From Rehmannia glutinosa (lineage: Eukaryota > Streptophyta > Magnoliopsida > Lamiales > Orobanchaceae): a stretch of 64,000 nt of DNA. This document shows, piece after piece, positions 23,489 to 36,839 of this stretch. Made by a program: the position numbers and the translations under genes. The stretch is from assembly GCA_016081115.2 (NCBI GenBank), contig CM071928.1, forward strand, positions 56,427,950-56,491,949, written 5' to 3'. The notes beneath the pieces were generated by a model. The model made no database searches. It saw only the letters and a list, made by a program, of their open reading frames with translations, and was not told the origin of the DNA. Within the stretch, counting starts at the first letter, position 1, and every line of letters begins with the position of its first letter.

Positions 23489-26400
23489 AGTGGTATCGTG
23501 AGCGGTTGGTTCATCGAGCCTTCCGTGATCGGTTATGAACTAGATCTCTAAACTTTTCAAAGTCTGGCTTTAGTACTTAAACTTTCAAAACTCTTTATCA
23601 TTAAAATTTATTATCATGGAAGCAAATTTGACACGATCCCTATGTTCACAATTGAAGAATTTGATGATTGAAAATTAGATGCAGTGCTCATCTATCAAAG
23701 ATTACATGATGAGATGTGGATAGTGATGAGGATGGGCCACCGCAAATCTTAAAAGGTGAACACGTTTGTAAGTTAAGAGTCGCAATTAAGGGTGAAAAGG
23801 ATGTTGTTCTGCATCACCTGCGCTTTGGTTGAATAACCAAGAACCGAATGGACAAATGATGACGAAAAAGATACAACTCGGACAATGTAGCCAAGGACAT
23901 CCTTTTACAAAATCCTCGACAAAGCCATGCTCAATAAAGTCAAATCATGCAAAACGGCTAAAGAAATCAGACAAGCTAATATTGATTTGTGAAGGTCGAG
24001 CAAATCAAAAAACAAATTATCATATCGCATGCAAATTTGAGAACTTCAAAATGATCTCAGGAGAAAACGGGATCAACCGATGCTCGGTTCACGTAAATCA
24101 CCAATGAGCCATTCGACTTCGGGAAAGGAATATACGAGAATGAAATGTGTATGAAGATCCTAAAAAGTCTTCCATTTAACGGGAAATGAAAGTCATGGCA
24201 CTAAGACATTCTATGACCTATCAAAGACATCCAACCATGAACTATTCTCGCACACCTCAAAGCCTACGAGTTTGAGCCGAGAAGAAAAGACCAGGAAGAG
24301 ACAATCACTCCAAAACATTGCTTTTAATTGTTAAAGACGGGAAGAGAGCTTCGAGGTCAAAGTTAAGTCATTGACCCAAGAAATAGCCTACTAGTAAAAA
24401 AAAAGGTTCAACAAGTTTTTCAATAAGAACTACAAGAGGCAATGGCGAATCCTCCGTAAGACACTGGCTCTCCAAATCAAGGGGAAGATAGGCCAACCAA
24501 GAGAACAGATCATCAAAAGTCAATATCAAAGTGGTCGATAATCCAAGAATGGAAAGAGTCGATCAAAAGGTTGAATATCTATCTTTGGAACTCGTAGGGC
24601 AACCGTGTCACTATGCCATTGATTGCCCATATCCCAGAGTCAACAAATACTGAGAATGAAGAAGAAAGAAAGGTCTTTAGAGAGAAGACAAGAAAAGAAA
24701 AAGCAATGTTGGTTTAGAAATCTGAGTCAAAAGATACCGATTGTAGAACAATGAAGCCGACTACTCACTGTGACTCAAGAAGTTAAGCCCCGACCGTTTT
24801 GATGGCGAACAACAAGATCAACCTCGACCAAGAAGATGAGGTAAACTCGATTTCAGTGATAGTGACCGTGACACACACACCTCATCACCCACTCGATCTT
24901 TATGACTCATTGTGTGCAAAATGTTGAAAGATTTTGAACACATTAAACTCACACACACTACTAAATGAGAAACAGCCTTACTAAGAGCCAAAACTCACGG
25001 TGACTAAGGAGCCGAGTACTAAGTCAAATAGCCGATGAGAATGAAAGTTTAAAGGGGAAAAGCAAGCTAATAGTAAAATTCTTCGCCATAGAAAAGAGGG
25101 AGAATGACCTCAAAATGTTATTGCCTTCATTCATCTAAGCATCTAAATCATTGGATGATCTTATTATGAGTCAAAGAGAATGGAGACAAGACAAGGCCTA
25201 GATTTAACCTCTCGTGATATGTCAAACTTCAAAAGTAATTTTGAAAAAGGATCTTCAAGCAATGAAGAGTCTAAAAATCCAAAACTCTAAATGTTGCACA
25301 CACATTCACTCCAAAGCTCAATTACAAGCAAACCGGCCTTGGTTATAAAGGAAAAGGAAAGCGACCCGATTGAGTGCGTCGAAAGGACGTAGAAGAGATT
25401 GATCGAGTTCTCAAAGAACTCCAAACAAAAATACTAAAGAAGAAGCGAGCTACCAAAAACCCTTAAAATCTATAAAAGAAATACATATGATGGGAATGGT
25501 AGAAAATATCCAAGCCAACGATTGGAATGATGTGAAATATCAGCATAGACTTATAGAATATAAGCCCAAATGGCAAAGGCCTAGAACTCAAAGAAAGGCC
25601 ATTCGAAAAGTATAAGAGCTTTATCAAGACACATATGCACCTAGGCACTACACTTAAACACCACAATTACTCCAAAGCGTGCCAAAATATATATACATGC
25701 ATACAGATTAAAAGAGATACCGTATGAACCTAGAATCCCTGCAAGCAATTTGCAAGATTAATTATGATTATGGCATCGATAGATGGCAACCCCTTGTGAG
25801 TCAAATCATTTGGCTATAAGTTGGTTGGATCATCTTACAATTCTAACCTCCTCAGACCTGCATAAGTATGGGTACCTAAAACTTAAATTCCTTGATTGCG
25901 CAGTTCAAGGAGCATTGAGTGCCAAGGAACTGGTATATGGATAGTGGTTGTTCCACACATATGACAGAAATAAGAAAACTCACAAAATTCAAGGAAGTTA
26001 AAGGAGCAAAAGTCATATTTGGATAAATGAAGCTCCAGGTGAAATAAGAGGCATTGGATCCATCAAGAGGGAATGGATTAGAAATCACAGATGTTGCATA
26101 TGTTGAAGGACTCAACTTCAACTTGCTGCTAACATCACCAACTCGCGGACAAGGGCTATAATGTTGGATTTAACATGGTATATGCCAAATCAAGGAGGGT
26201 GAATCGAATGAAGTTGTGTTGCAAGGATGCGGCATAAAGAACATGTATGTAGTAGATTGGTCAACCGCTACACCCAAAGACTGTAGATACTAGCAAAAAG
26301 CACACTGAATCAAGTTGTGGGTGGCACAAAAACTGAAATACCGAATTTCAAAACGATTAACAAGCTTGCCGTGAAGTAGTCTTGTGGAAGGACTTCCGGA

Positions 26401-29049
26401 CTCGGTATATAGAAAGGAGAGTATATGTGACGATGTCGAAGGAAAACAAATCAAATCATCATTCAAAGAAAAGACATGCCCATCTTCAACAAGAATATTG
26501 CATCGCTACATATGGATCTATTTGGCCCTGGAACCGGAAACCTGAAGCATAAGTGGAAAGAAATACACCTTGGTGGTAGTAGATGACTACTCAAGATATA
26601 CATGGACAATATTCATGTGTAAGAAGAAAGAAACTCTACGTAAAACTACACGTGATGAAGAGGATTCAAACGAGAAGAGCCAAACCATTATCAAAATAAG
26701 ATCGACAGAGGAACCGAGTTTGTCAATGGAATAATAACTCAAGATTGTATTGAAAATGGTATTGGTCATGAACTATCTGTAGACGAGAACTCCACAGTAA
26801 CGGAGTTGCGTAAAGAAGGAATAGAACTCTCAAAGAAGCAAAGAATGACCATGTTATCAAGACGAGTTACTAAAAAGATTTTGGGTCAAGTAATCAACAC
26901 ATCTTGCTACACTCAAAACATATGTATGATAAAATGCATAATTGACAAAGACTCCTATGAGATTTGATGGAAGAAACCAAATGTTGCATATTTTAGAATA
27001 TTTGGATGTAATGCTTCATCCACAACAATGGCAAAGACAATCTAAAGGCCTTCGATGCTAAAGCCGATGAAGGTATCTTCTTCGATACTCACCAAAGCAA
27101 AGCCTAAGTACTTCAACAAAAGGACTATGGTTGCATAAGAATCCATTCATGTGGTGTTTGATGAGCCAAATGTAAATGGAGAAGACATTCAAGAGTCGGT
27201 GATAAGTGAATCATCCAACCATACGTAAGAGTCCCTTCTTCAAGCCAAGCGAATTATAAACTCAAAAGAATATGAGAAAGTCAATCTCAAAAACAACGAA
27301 AACTGCAACTAAGTGATGACGAGAATCGATCAAAGCAACATAGCTGCAAGACGATCGAATCCAGCCTAACTTACTCCAACCTCGATGTAACATGGCCGAG
27401 AGACCATCCACCGAGAACTAGTCATTGGAGATATAAGAGAAGGTGTCAAAACAAGATCCGAACTCAACAAGAAGTTATGTTCACATGCTTTATCTCTAAA
27501 TAGAGCCCAAAGATGCGTTACAAGCATTGATGATGACACATTGGATTCAAGCTATGCAAAAAGAGTTGAATCATTTGAAAGAAATAAAGTATGGGAATTA
27601 GTTCAAAGACCCACCCATCAAAACGTTATTGGTACTAAACGGGTGTTCGTAAACAAGATGAACGAGGAAGGTTATGTGGTAAGAAACAAAGTAAGACTAG
27701 TAGCCAAAGGATATTGCCAAGAAGAAGGAATAGATTTTGATGAAACATTTGCCCTCGTAGCAAGATTGGAAGCTATAAGGATGTTTTTGCCTATGCGACT
27801 CACAAGAATTTTTCAGTATATCGATGGATGTAAAAAGCGCATTCCTAAATGGTTTATTGGAAGAAGAAGTGTATGTTGAACAACCTCCAGGATTTGAGCA
27901 GTAAGACTTTGGAGATAAGGTATACAAACTCAAGAAAGCTCTGTATGGATTGAAACAGCACCCATAGCATGGTATGACACTTTGTCACAATTCCTAACCG
28001 AGAATGGATTCACAAAAGGAAAAGTAGATAGAACACTTTTAATTCAAGACAAGAAGAGTATACTCGCTTGTTCAAATATATGTGGATGACATCATTTTTG
28101 GATCCACAAACAAAGAGCTATGTGGAAAATTTTCAAACCTCATGCAAAGTAAATTTGAAATGAGCATGATGGGAGAGTCGACATTCTTCCTTGACTCCAG
28201 AAGTGAAACAATCGAAGGATGGAACCTTCATAAGTCAAACAAAATACACCGTAGATTTAATGAAAAAATTTGGTATGGAGGAGAAGTCTTCGTGAAAATA
28301 CCAATGAATACATCATCAAAATGGACATGGATGCGATGGCAAGTCAGTAGATCAAACAAGATCTGAGCACTTATTGGATCATTGCTCTATCTCACAAAGA
28401 AGCAAAGCCGGACATCACCTTTGCCGTAGGTGTATGTGCAAGATTTCAATCGCTCCAAAAGAGAGCCATGACAAAGAAACTAAGAGAATATTGAGATATT
28501 TTGAAAGGAAGCCAAGAAGTTGGCTTATGGTATCCAAAGGAAGGTGGATTCAAGCTAATTGGCTATTCGACTCGACTATCTTTGGATGTAGAGTTGAGAA
28601 AGAGCACCAGGCACATGTCAAATGCTAGGAAACAGTGATTTCCTGGTTTAGAAAACATAATGCTCGATCGCGAATGGGGAGAAAGGCAGCAAAGGGAAGA
28701 CCCAACTCGCAAAGAGAGCTTACGATCAAGAAGAATAAGAGAGACGAAGAAGAGAAGAAGCAAAAGATAGTGAATATGAAAGAAGAAGAAAGAGAGGAAG
28801 AAGTTTGAAAGAAGAAGGAAGCAACAAAGGCGTTGAAGATCACTTAACCCCATCATGTTGTATCTTTACTTAAATGTAAATACACATACACTTGTAAGTA
28901 CTGTAATTTATTATACATTGCAAAAGCTTTGTAAAGTGCAAGAATGATATGTTCAATAAAATGACATACTCAATACAATCATTCTTTGTTTATGCACTAT
29001 ATACTTTGTTATTTTTTCTAAGTTTTGGCATCATCAAAAAGGGGGAAAT
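23489..29049 (+). mobile_element. SIRE-type Copia element B, internal region, degraded
   Basis: It opens with a primer binding site (TGGTATCGTGAGC at 23491, against initiator Met tRNA). A gag start follows at 23616 (MEANLTR), then the protease motif (YMDSGCSTHM, near 25930), the integrase (DDYSRYTW near 26582), RT with YVDD at 28079-28090, and part of RNase H. It closes with a polypurine tract (29036-29048) before the central LTR. The frame is broken by many small indels throughout. RNase H is lost after about 28650 and is joined to a short Lys/Glu/Arg-rich stretch, perhaps the end of the envelope-like frame that SIRE elements carry after pol. Not functional. Confidence 0.85.
27541..27879 (+). 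pseudogene. SIRE element B reverse transcriptase fragment
   Basis: The longest clean open piece of element B (112 codons). It shows Copia RT landmarks: NKVWELVQRP, GTKRVFVNKM, RLVAKGYCQEEGID, and FDETFA followed by ARLEAIRMF. The frame then slips near 27790. The catalytic YVDD survives downstream at 28079-28090 in another frame. Confidence 0.85.
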
Positions 29050-31153
29050 TGTTGGGAAATTTATGTAATAGATTTTGATGATACCATGTAAAACTTAGAT
29101 TAGGAAGTTGGCACCCCAATTCAACTATAAATCAACTTGTAATAGATAGGGTTCTATCACCGAGTCGAAGGCAACCAAGTTGAAGATTACAAGATCGATC
29201 AAGATCAAGAGAATACACAGCTTGTATGGTACCGCAAAGTGAAGTGACAAAAGTTGTCTCGTCACTGATCGACAAAGCAATGTCAGTCCAAAATCATTGG
29301 AGTTGACTGTCAAAGGGATTATGCAGCAGAAAGGATCAAAGAAAGCTGAAAGAGATCCGTTGTCAAGCAAAGTCAAGGTTTTGCTGAAAATAGGCATGTG
29401 TGAGACTGTCTACCTTAAAGTTTTTCTTTGAAAGAGTGCAAAAAGCAAGGAGCCAATGCTACATCAATGCTACAAGACAAGACAAGACAACAACCTAAAA
29501 ATGGAGTTTGAAAATGCATCTATCTCTTCAACGGATACATTTTCAAACTACTACTATAAAATGCTAAGGAATTCTTAGAGAGAGAACACTTATGCAATCG
29601 AGACACAAAAGAGAAATCAAGCAATGCAAAGTAATATCTCTAAAGCATTCAAATACTATCCTCAAGTATAAACTCAAAGAAATCGACCCAACACATTCAG
29701 GTGAAGGAAAAACAACTTAGATAGATCAAAGAGTGCAAAGTAAGCTATGTCAAAGAATGCAAGAAGTCAATGAGACTAGAGTGAAGACTTTGTGTGTTAG
29801 GTTAGTATGGCCAAGATGGAAGACAAGAACTCGATCAAGGAGAGCCAAGCGAGAAACAATTGTGTGAAGTATGAGGGAAGTGCCACAAGTCAAGTGAAAA
29901 GAAGGCAAGTCTAACAGATTCAGTGATAGTTGAGTCATTCCCATGATTGGAGCAGACTCAAGACAAAGGGTAAAGGCGAGAGTCAAGTCAAGACAATCGA
30001 CATTGTTCCATTGAATGAAGTCAAGGATATTACTTGATATAGTAATAAGTCCAAGTTCGCCAGTCTTAAAGTGTTTGGCCAGAAACATGCAAAAGGAATA
30101 AACCAATGGGAAACACCGAGCATGTGTCGACCTATAAAGCTACAGAGCCATTTAATATGAGGAAAGGTCAACATCACAAATGTCGCACCAAGAAAAAATA
30201 AGCTAAAGAACAAGTGTCATTTGAAAATAGCCTATCTCTTTAACGGGTAAATTTTCAATTGAGCACTATAAAAGGTTGAGGAAGCATTCGATAAAAGGTC
30301 ACCAACCTGGAAAATCAATCTATCAAGCAATATTCAATCAAGCATAACCTCGCAATATTCTCAAAGCTTATCAAAGAATTCCTCAAGCTTAAAACTCGAA
30401 GGAACATCCAACACACGCCAGAAGGAAAGAATACTTCAACCTTGATTGAAGAGGAAAAGTTTAAAGAATAAAAAGAGGTCTACTCTCCAAGTTGAAGGAG
30501 TCAGAAAGGTTCAAGGTCAAATCAGAGCTTCAAGTTTGTTGAAGGATGTGTGATCAATTCCAAAGACTTGAATGGTCTTTGAAGTAGCAAGCGCATTATC
30601 TTGTGAAGAAGTCGAGTCGCAGGAGAAGCCACTGTTGTGTGATCAAGGCGCTGTCTCTAGATCGAGCACTACATTGTAACTTGATCTGTTACCTAATAGA
30701 TTCCTCCGGGAGTTGGAAAAGAGTGGATTAGAGGAATTACCCCATCCTCGAACCACCATAAATTTGCTTTTGTCAATTACTTTCAACATTTACTTTGCTT
30801 ATATTTTCATATTTATTGATAAGTTATATTGCTTTTCAACCGATAATAAGTCTAAGTGCTAAAACAAGTGTTAAAAATGAGCTTTAAATTAACAAAGGGT
30901 GTTAAGTCTTCCACTGTTAAAAATCAAATCTTCTAAAAATTAAGTGTTAGCCGACAACTAAGTTATACTATCAACAAACTCAATCGAGTTTGTTGAGTGG
31001 GTAACTTTGTCAAGAAAGCCAACCTAGTCCCCCAAGGACTTAGCAGATTTGAGTCAACTCGTTGAATTATTAAAAAAGGACTAAAAAGTTAAAATTTGGT
31101 AAGGTTTATCCAACCCCCTTCTAAACCTTACACCACACCCCTTGGGACCTACA
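29050..31153 (+). repeat. SIRE-type LTR shared by elements B and C
   Basis: 2104 bp, beginning TGTTGGGAAATTTATG straight after a polypurine tract and ending ACCTACA just before a primer binding site (31156). It therefore serves as 3' LTR of element B and 5' LTR of element C. Two similar modules, at about 29500-29720 and 30200-30440, each contain a TATA-like ACTATAAAA or ACTATAAAAG site after a CTATCTCTTcAACGG-type block, so the LTR is internally duplicated. Confidence 0.8.
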
Positions 31154-34100
31154 AGTGGTATCGAGTGGTTGGTTCATTGAGCCTTCTCAGACCGGTTCTC
31201 GAACTAGATCTCAATATTTTCCAAAGGTTTAACACTTGTGTTTTCAAAACCTTCATCTTTAAAGCAATGTTATTGCTCGGGAAACAAATCTAACTCGTAT
31301 TCCTATGTTTAATGTGGAAGAGTTTGATGACCGGAAGATTTGTATGCGTGCTCATCTATCACTTACACGATGAAATGTGGCTTGTGATAGAGGATGGGCC
31401 ATTGCAAATACTCAAAGTTGATATCCGCTAAAGAAGAGCATATCCATTGAAGGAGAGGTCTTTGCGAAAGATATGCTAGATCAACTATGGTTGAAAAACC
31501 TCGCATCGAATGGACTATTGAAGATAGAAAGAGATATAACATGGACAATGTGGCCAAAGATATTCTCTACAAGACGTTGGACAAGGCGATGTTCAACAAA
31601 GTGAAGTCATGCAGATCGCCTAACCCTAATTTATGAAGGATTAGAACAGATTAAAGAGAATAAATTAATCTGTCATTGCTCAAAAATTTGAAAATTTTAA
31701 AATGCTTGTAGGTGAAAGTCCGCATCGGTTTGATGCCGATTCATGGGAGATAGCAAATGAGCTTTCACTCTTGGGAAAGAGTACACTGAAGGAGATGTGC
31801 ATGAAAATACTAAGAGCCCTCCCAGTGAATGGGAAATGAAGGTCATGGCCCCGAGACATTCAATGGACATCTCAAGAACAACTAATCATGAGCTATTCTT
31901 AGATCTCAATGCCTACGAATTTGAGTGATAAGGAAAGAGTAAGAGAAAATAGTTGCCCAAGACAGTTGCATTATTAGCCGTTGAAGGGAAGAAAGTTCGA
32001 GCCAAATGAGACCATTGACCAGGAGAAAATTGCCCTCACGTTAAAGAGATTCAACAAGTTCTTCAACAAGAAAAATTAAAGGCACAAAGGTGAAACCTCC
32101 AGGAGACATTCAAGACCTTCCAAAGAAAGGGAGGACAGCGCCCAAGAGAGAGCCGAACATCCGAGAGCCGACTATTAGAGAGCCGATAATCAAAGAGCCG
32201 AGAGAGCTAAAACCTATGTTGGAACTACATGACAACCAAAGAGATTTATTGTTGATTGTTTCTATCCACCACCAACAAATATAGAAATGAGGACGAAAGA
32301 AGAGTCTTCAGTGGAAAGAAGACAAGAAAAGAAGAAAGCCATGTTGGTCGCTTTGAAGTCCATTGAGCCAGCCAAATGCAAGGAAACAAGACTCGATTGA
32401 TAGTAGTAAAGTTGAGTACTCAAGTGATATTAGAGGAAGAGGCCTTGATATGCCTCATGGCCAAAGAACAGGATCAAAAGGATCAAGAAGATGAGGTACA
32501 TTCTAACTCATTTCATTCTCGATTCAAGTAATAGTGATTGTGATACACACTTCATCGCCACGATCTTTATGATTCATTAGGCAAAATGATGAAAGCTTTT
32601 AGCACATTAAAACCTCACACACACTTTTGAATGATGAGAACAGTCGGCAAAAGCTAAAACTCACGGTGACTCAAAGAGCTAAGTACTCCGAGTCACATAG
32701 CCGATGAGAACACTAAGGTGTCAAAGCCGATAATACAAAGATCTTAGCAGAAAGTTAGGCTGCCATCGAGAAAAGAGAAAAAATCTTAAATATGTGATTG
32801 CCTCATTTACAAAAGCATCCAAATCATTGGATGAACTTATTATGAGTCAAAAGAGTGTGGAGACAAGACAGGCATATGCTTCAATTCCTTTGTGCATAGT
32901 CAAGCTCCAAGAGTGACTTTGGAAAAAGGATCCTCAAGCAATGAGGGAATCCAAAAGCCCAAAACACTATATGTTGCACCAACATCCACACCAAAACACA
33001 ATCACAATCATAATGGCCTTGGTTATAAGGGAAAAGGAAAGAAGCCAAGATAAGTATCTTTGAAAGGACGGTGAGAAGAAATTCAGACGGGTTCATCATC
33101 GGACTCCCAATAGAAAATATTGTGTAAGAGCTAAACAGAGCTACCAAAAGCCCTTAAATTTCATCAAAGAAATACATATGATGGGAATGGTAGAAACAAT
33201 CCAAACCAAGGTGATTGAAATAACCACGTGAAATATCAAAGAAAGACCTATGGGATACAAGCCAAAATGGCAAAGACCTCAACCTCAACAAAGGTCATTC
33301 CCAAGTCAAAAGAGCTATTTTCAAGACACTCATGCACCCAAGCACTAAACCGAAAATTCCACAACTACTCCGGGAAGCAGTTGCTAAAACAAACACACAT
33401 GCATACAGACAAAAGAGACAGGTTGAATGATCCTAAAACCCCTAAGCAATTTGCTAATGTGCATTATGATTATGGTATCGATAGATGGTAACCTCTTAGA
33501 GTCGATCATCCGGCATAAAGGTTGGTTGGAGCATCTTATAGCACTAACCCCCAGGACCTGCAAGTATGGGTACCTAAAACCCGATTTCCTTGATTGCGGG
33601 TTCAAGGAACATCCGAGTGCAAGGAACCTGGTACATGGATAGTGGTTGTGCAGGGACATATATGATAGGAAATAAAAGAAATCTGTCAAGATTTAAGGAG
33701 ATCAAAGGTGCAAAAGTCATATTTTGAGGAAATGAAGCTCCAGGGGAGATCAAAGGCACATGATCCATCAAGAAGAATGGAGTGGAGATCACAGATGTTG
33801 CTTATGTTGAAGGCCTCAACTTCAACCTATTAAGCATCAGCCAACTCTGTGACAAAGGCTACAATGTGGGATTCAACATGGGGATATGCCAGATCAAGGA
33901 TGCTGAATCTAATGAGATTGTGCTACAAGGAACAAGACCAGATCAAGGATGCTGAATCTAATGAGATTGTGCTGCAAAGAACAATACAAAAGAATATGTA
34001 TGTAGTGAATTGGTCTACTGCTACACCAAGCACATGTCTGCTAGCAAAGAGTACAACCGAATCCAGTTGGTTATGGCGTAAGAAGTTGAGTCACCTGAAT

Positions 34101-36839
34101 TTCAAGACAATCAACAAGCTTGCAAGGAGTCATCTTGTGGAAGGACGGACAGAGTGTACAAGAAAGAAAGTATATGTGATGCATGCGATGGGAAAGCGGA
34201 TCAAATCATCATTCAAGGATAAGCCAAGTACTTCATCAACCAGGATATACATCGTTGCATATGGATTTATTTGGTCCTGATCACAAAGCATCGGTGGGAA
34301 GAAATATACCTTAGTGGTGGTGGATGACTATTCAAGATATACATGGACAATTTTCATGTTTAAAAAGAAGAAACATCGCAAAAAGTTGCCCGGTGATGAG
34401 AAGAGTTCAAAATGAGAAGAGTCAAACCATTATAAAGATAAGATCGATGGGGAACCGAGTTTATCAATGGGATTATAACTTGAAAATGGTATTTCTCATG
34501 AGTTATCGGTGTTAGAAGGACTCACAATGAGAATGGAGTAATCGAAAGAAGGAATATAACTCTCAAGGAAGTCTGCGAGGACAATGTTAGTCAAGATGGA
34601 TTGCCTAAGAAATTTTGGGCCCAAACCATAAATACAACATGCTATACTCGAGAATAGATGTATGATTAACGAGACAACAATTAACCAAGACTCTCTATGA
34701 GATTTGGACGTGGAGAAAGCCAAATGTTGATATTTCAAGATATTTGGATGCAAGTGCTTCATCCACAACAATGGCAAGGACAATTTGAAGGCTTTTGATG
34801 CTAAAGCCGATGAAGGTATCTTTGGGATACTTTTAAGAGTAAAGCCTATAAAGTGCTAAACAAGAGGACTATGGTCACGAAGTGTCTATCCATGTGGTGT
34901 TTGATGAGCCAAAGAATCAACCAACTATGCGTAAGAGTCCTTATGTTGAAGAAGAAGTGAGAGCACTCAACCACGATGATGATGAGATAGTTGTATCTCA
35001 AAAACTGACTAGAAGGTATACAATTGAATCATGATGAAGCTGTTCAAGACGACTTAGCTGCAAGACGGCTCAATCCAGCAGACTTACTCCAACCTGATAT
35101 GAGATGGCTGAGAGACCATCCACCTAGTTAATCCTTGGAGATGTTAGAGATGGCATAAGAACCAGGATGCACGAGCACAACATGCATCAATGTTCACTTG
35201 TTTTATTTCCCAAATAGAGCCTTAAGATGTGTCTCAAGCATTGGAAGACACACATTGATTGAGCCATGCAAGAAGAGTCAATCGATTTTAGAGAAACAAA
35301 GTATGGGAATTAGTTCAAAGGCCAACCCACCAAAATGTTATTGGTACTAAGTGGGTATTCGTAAACAAGATGAATGAGGAAGGATCTGTTGTCAGAAACA
35401 AACCAAGATTGGTAGCCAAAGGGTATTTCCAAGAAGAGGGTATAGATTTTGATGAAACCTTTGCTCCTGTTGCACGATTGGAAACAATAAGGATGTTTCT
35501 TGCCTATCTTGCACTTAAGAACTTCACGTGTATCAAATGGATGTGAAGAGTGCATTTTAAGTGGATTGTTAGAGGAAGAAGTCTACATTGAACAACCTCC
35601 AGGTTTTGAGCAGAAAACTATTGGAGATAAAGTCTACAAGCTCAAGAAGGCATTGTATGGAATGAAATAAGCACTAAGAGCATGGTATGATACATTGTCT
35701 CGATTTCTAATTGACAATGGATTCACCAAAGACAATGTTGACAGAACACTCTTCAGGATTCAAGATGGAGAAAGTATACTGCTTGTTCAAATATATTTGG
35801 ATGATATCATTTTTGGATCCGCAAACAAAGAGTTGTGTGATAAGTTCTCAAACCTCATGCAAGGAAAATTTGAGATGAGCATGATGGGAGAGTTGACTTT
35901 CTTCTTAGGAATTCAAGTCAAGAAATTGAAGGATGGAACCTTCATAAGCCAAACCAAGTATACTAGAGATTTAATGAAGAAACATGGTATGGAAGAGAAG
36001 TCATCGGTGGCGACTCCTATGAATACATCGATTAAGATGGACATGGATGCGGATGGCAAAGTTGTTGATCAAACAAGATATAGAGCCCTTATTGAATCAT
36101 TGCTCTATTTAACAAAGAAGCGGGCCAGACATCACCTTTGTAAAGAGGTGTATGTGCTAGATTTCAATCTGCACCAAAAGAGAGTCACGTGATCGCAACT
36201 AAGAGAATCCGTAGATATTTGAAGGGATGCCAAGAAGTTGGCTTATGGTATCCAAAGGAAGGAGGATTCAAGCTGGCAGGATGCTCAGACTCAGATTATG
36301 CTGAATGTAGAATTGACATGAAGAGTACCGGTACATGTCAAATGCTTGAAAAGCATTAGTTTCTTGGTTCAAAGAAGAAACAAAATTCAATAGCTACATC
36401 CACAAATGCGTAAGCAAATGACGAGTCGGGCGTTGTTGTGCCCAAGTGTTATGGATGAGACAAAGAAATGAGAGACTATGATATTGAAAAAGAGAGATTC
36501 CAATTATGTGTGATAACACTAGTGCTATTGCAATCACTCGAATCCAAAAGATTGCACTCAAGAACAAAACACATTGATGTCGATACCATTTTATAAGAGA
36601 TCGTGTTGAAAAGAAAGACATCACTTTGGAATACATCTCAACTTATAAGCAGTTAGCTGACATATTCACAAAGCCCTTATGTGAATCGAGATTTGAAGAG
36701 CTTAAGAATGAGCTAGGGTTAATTGAGTGAGTTATGATACAGAAGACTCAATCGAGAGACATAAGAAGAGAAAATGAAAAATGAGCAAGTTTCACATTTC
36801 GTAAAAGTGAAACAAGTGTCGATCAAGTCGTTGAAAGAA
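31154..36839 (+). mobile_element. SIRE-type Copia element C, internal region, degraded
   Basis: Same family and orientation as element B. The primer binding site is at 31156, and gag begins near 31275. The protease motif is near 33630, the pre-integrase zinc region at 34094-34220, and the integrase near 34324. RT runs about 35230-36190 with an intact YLDD at 35794-35805. RNase H reaches its family-typical end (LADIFTKPL, near 36657, then ELGLIE and a stop near 36728). After that the polypurine tract and the first several hundred bases of the LTR are missing. Frames are broken by small indels. Confidence 0.85.
35695..36192 (+). pseudogene. SIRE element C RT and early RNase H fragment
   Basis: 165 codons open, with YLDD at 35794-35805, the following FGSANKEL, the FFLGIQVKK segment and the start of the connection to RNase H (VDQTRYRALI). 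Clean compared with the rest of the element, but cut by a stop before the RNase H core. Confidence 0.85.

Noticed and set aside
28563..28856. Minus-strand hydrophobic frames
   Set aside because: They are the reverse of a purine-rich, Lys/Glu-coding stretch of the SIRE element.
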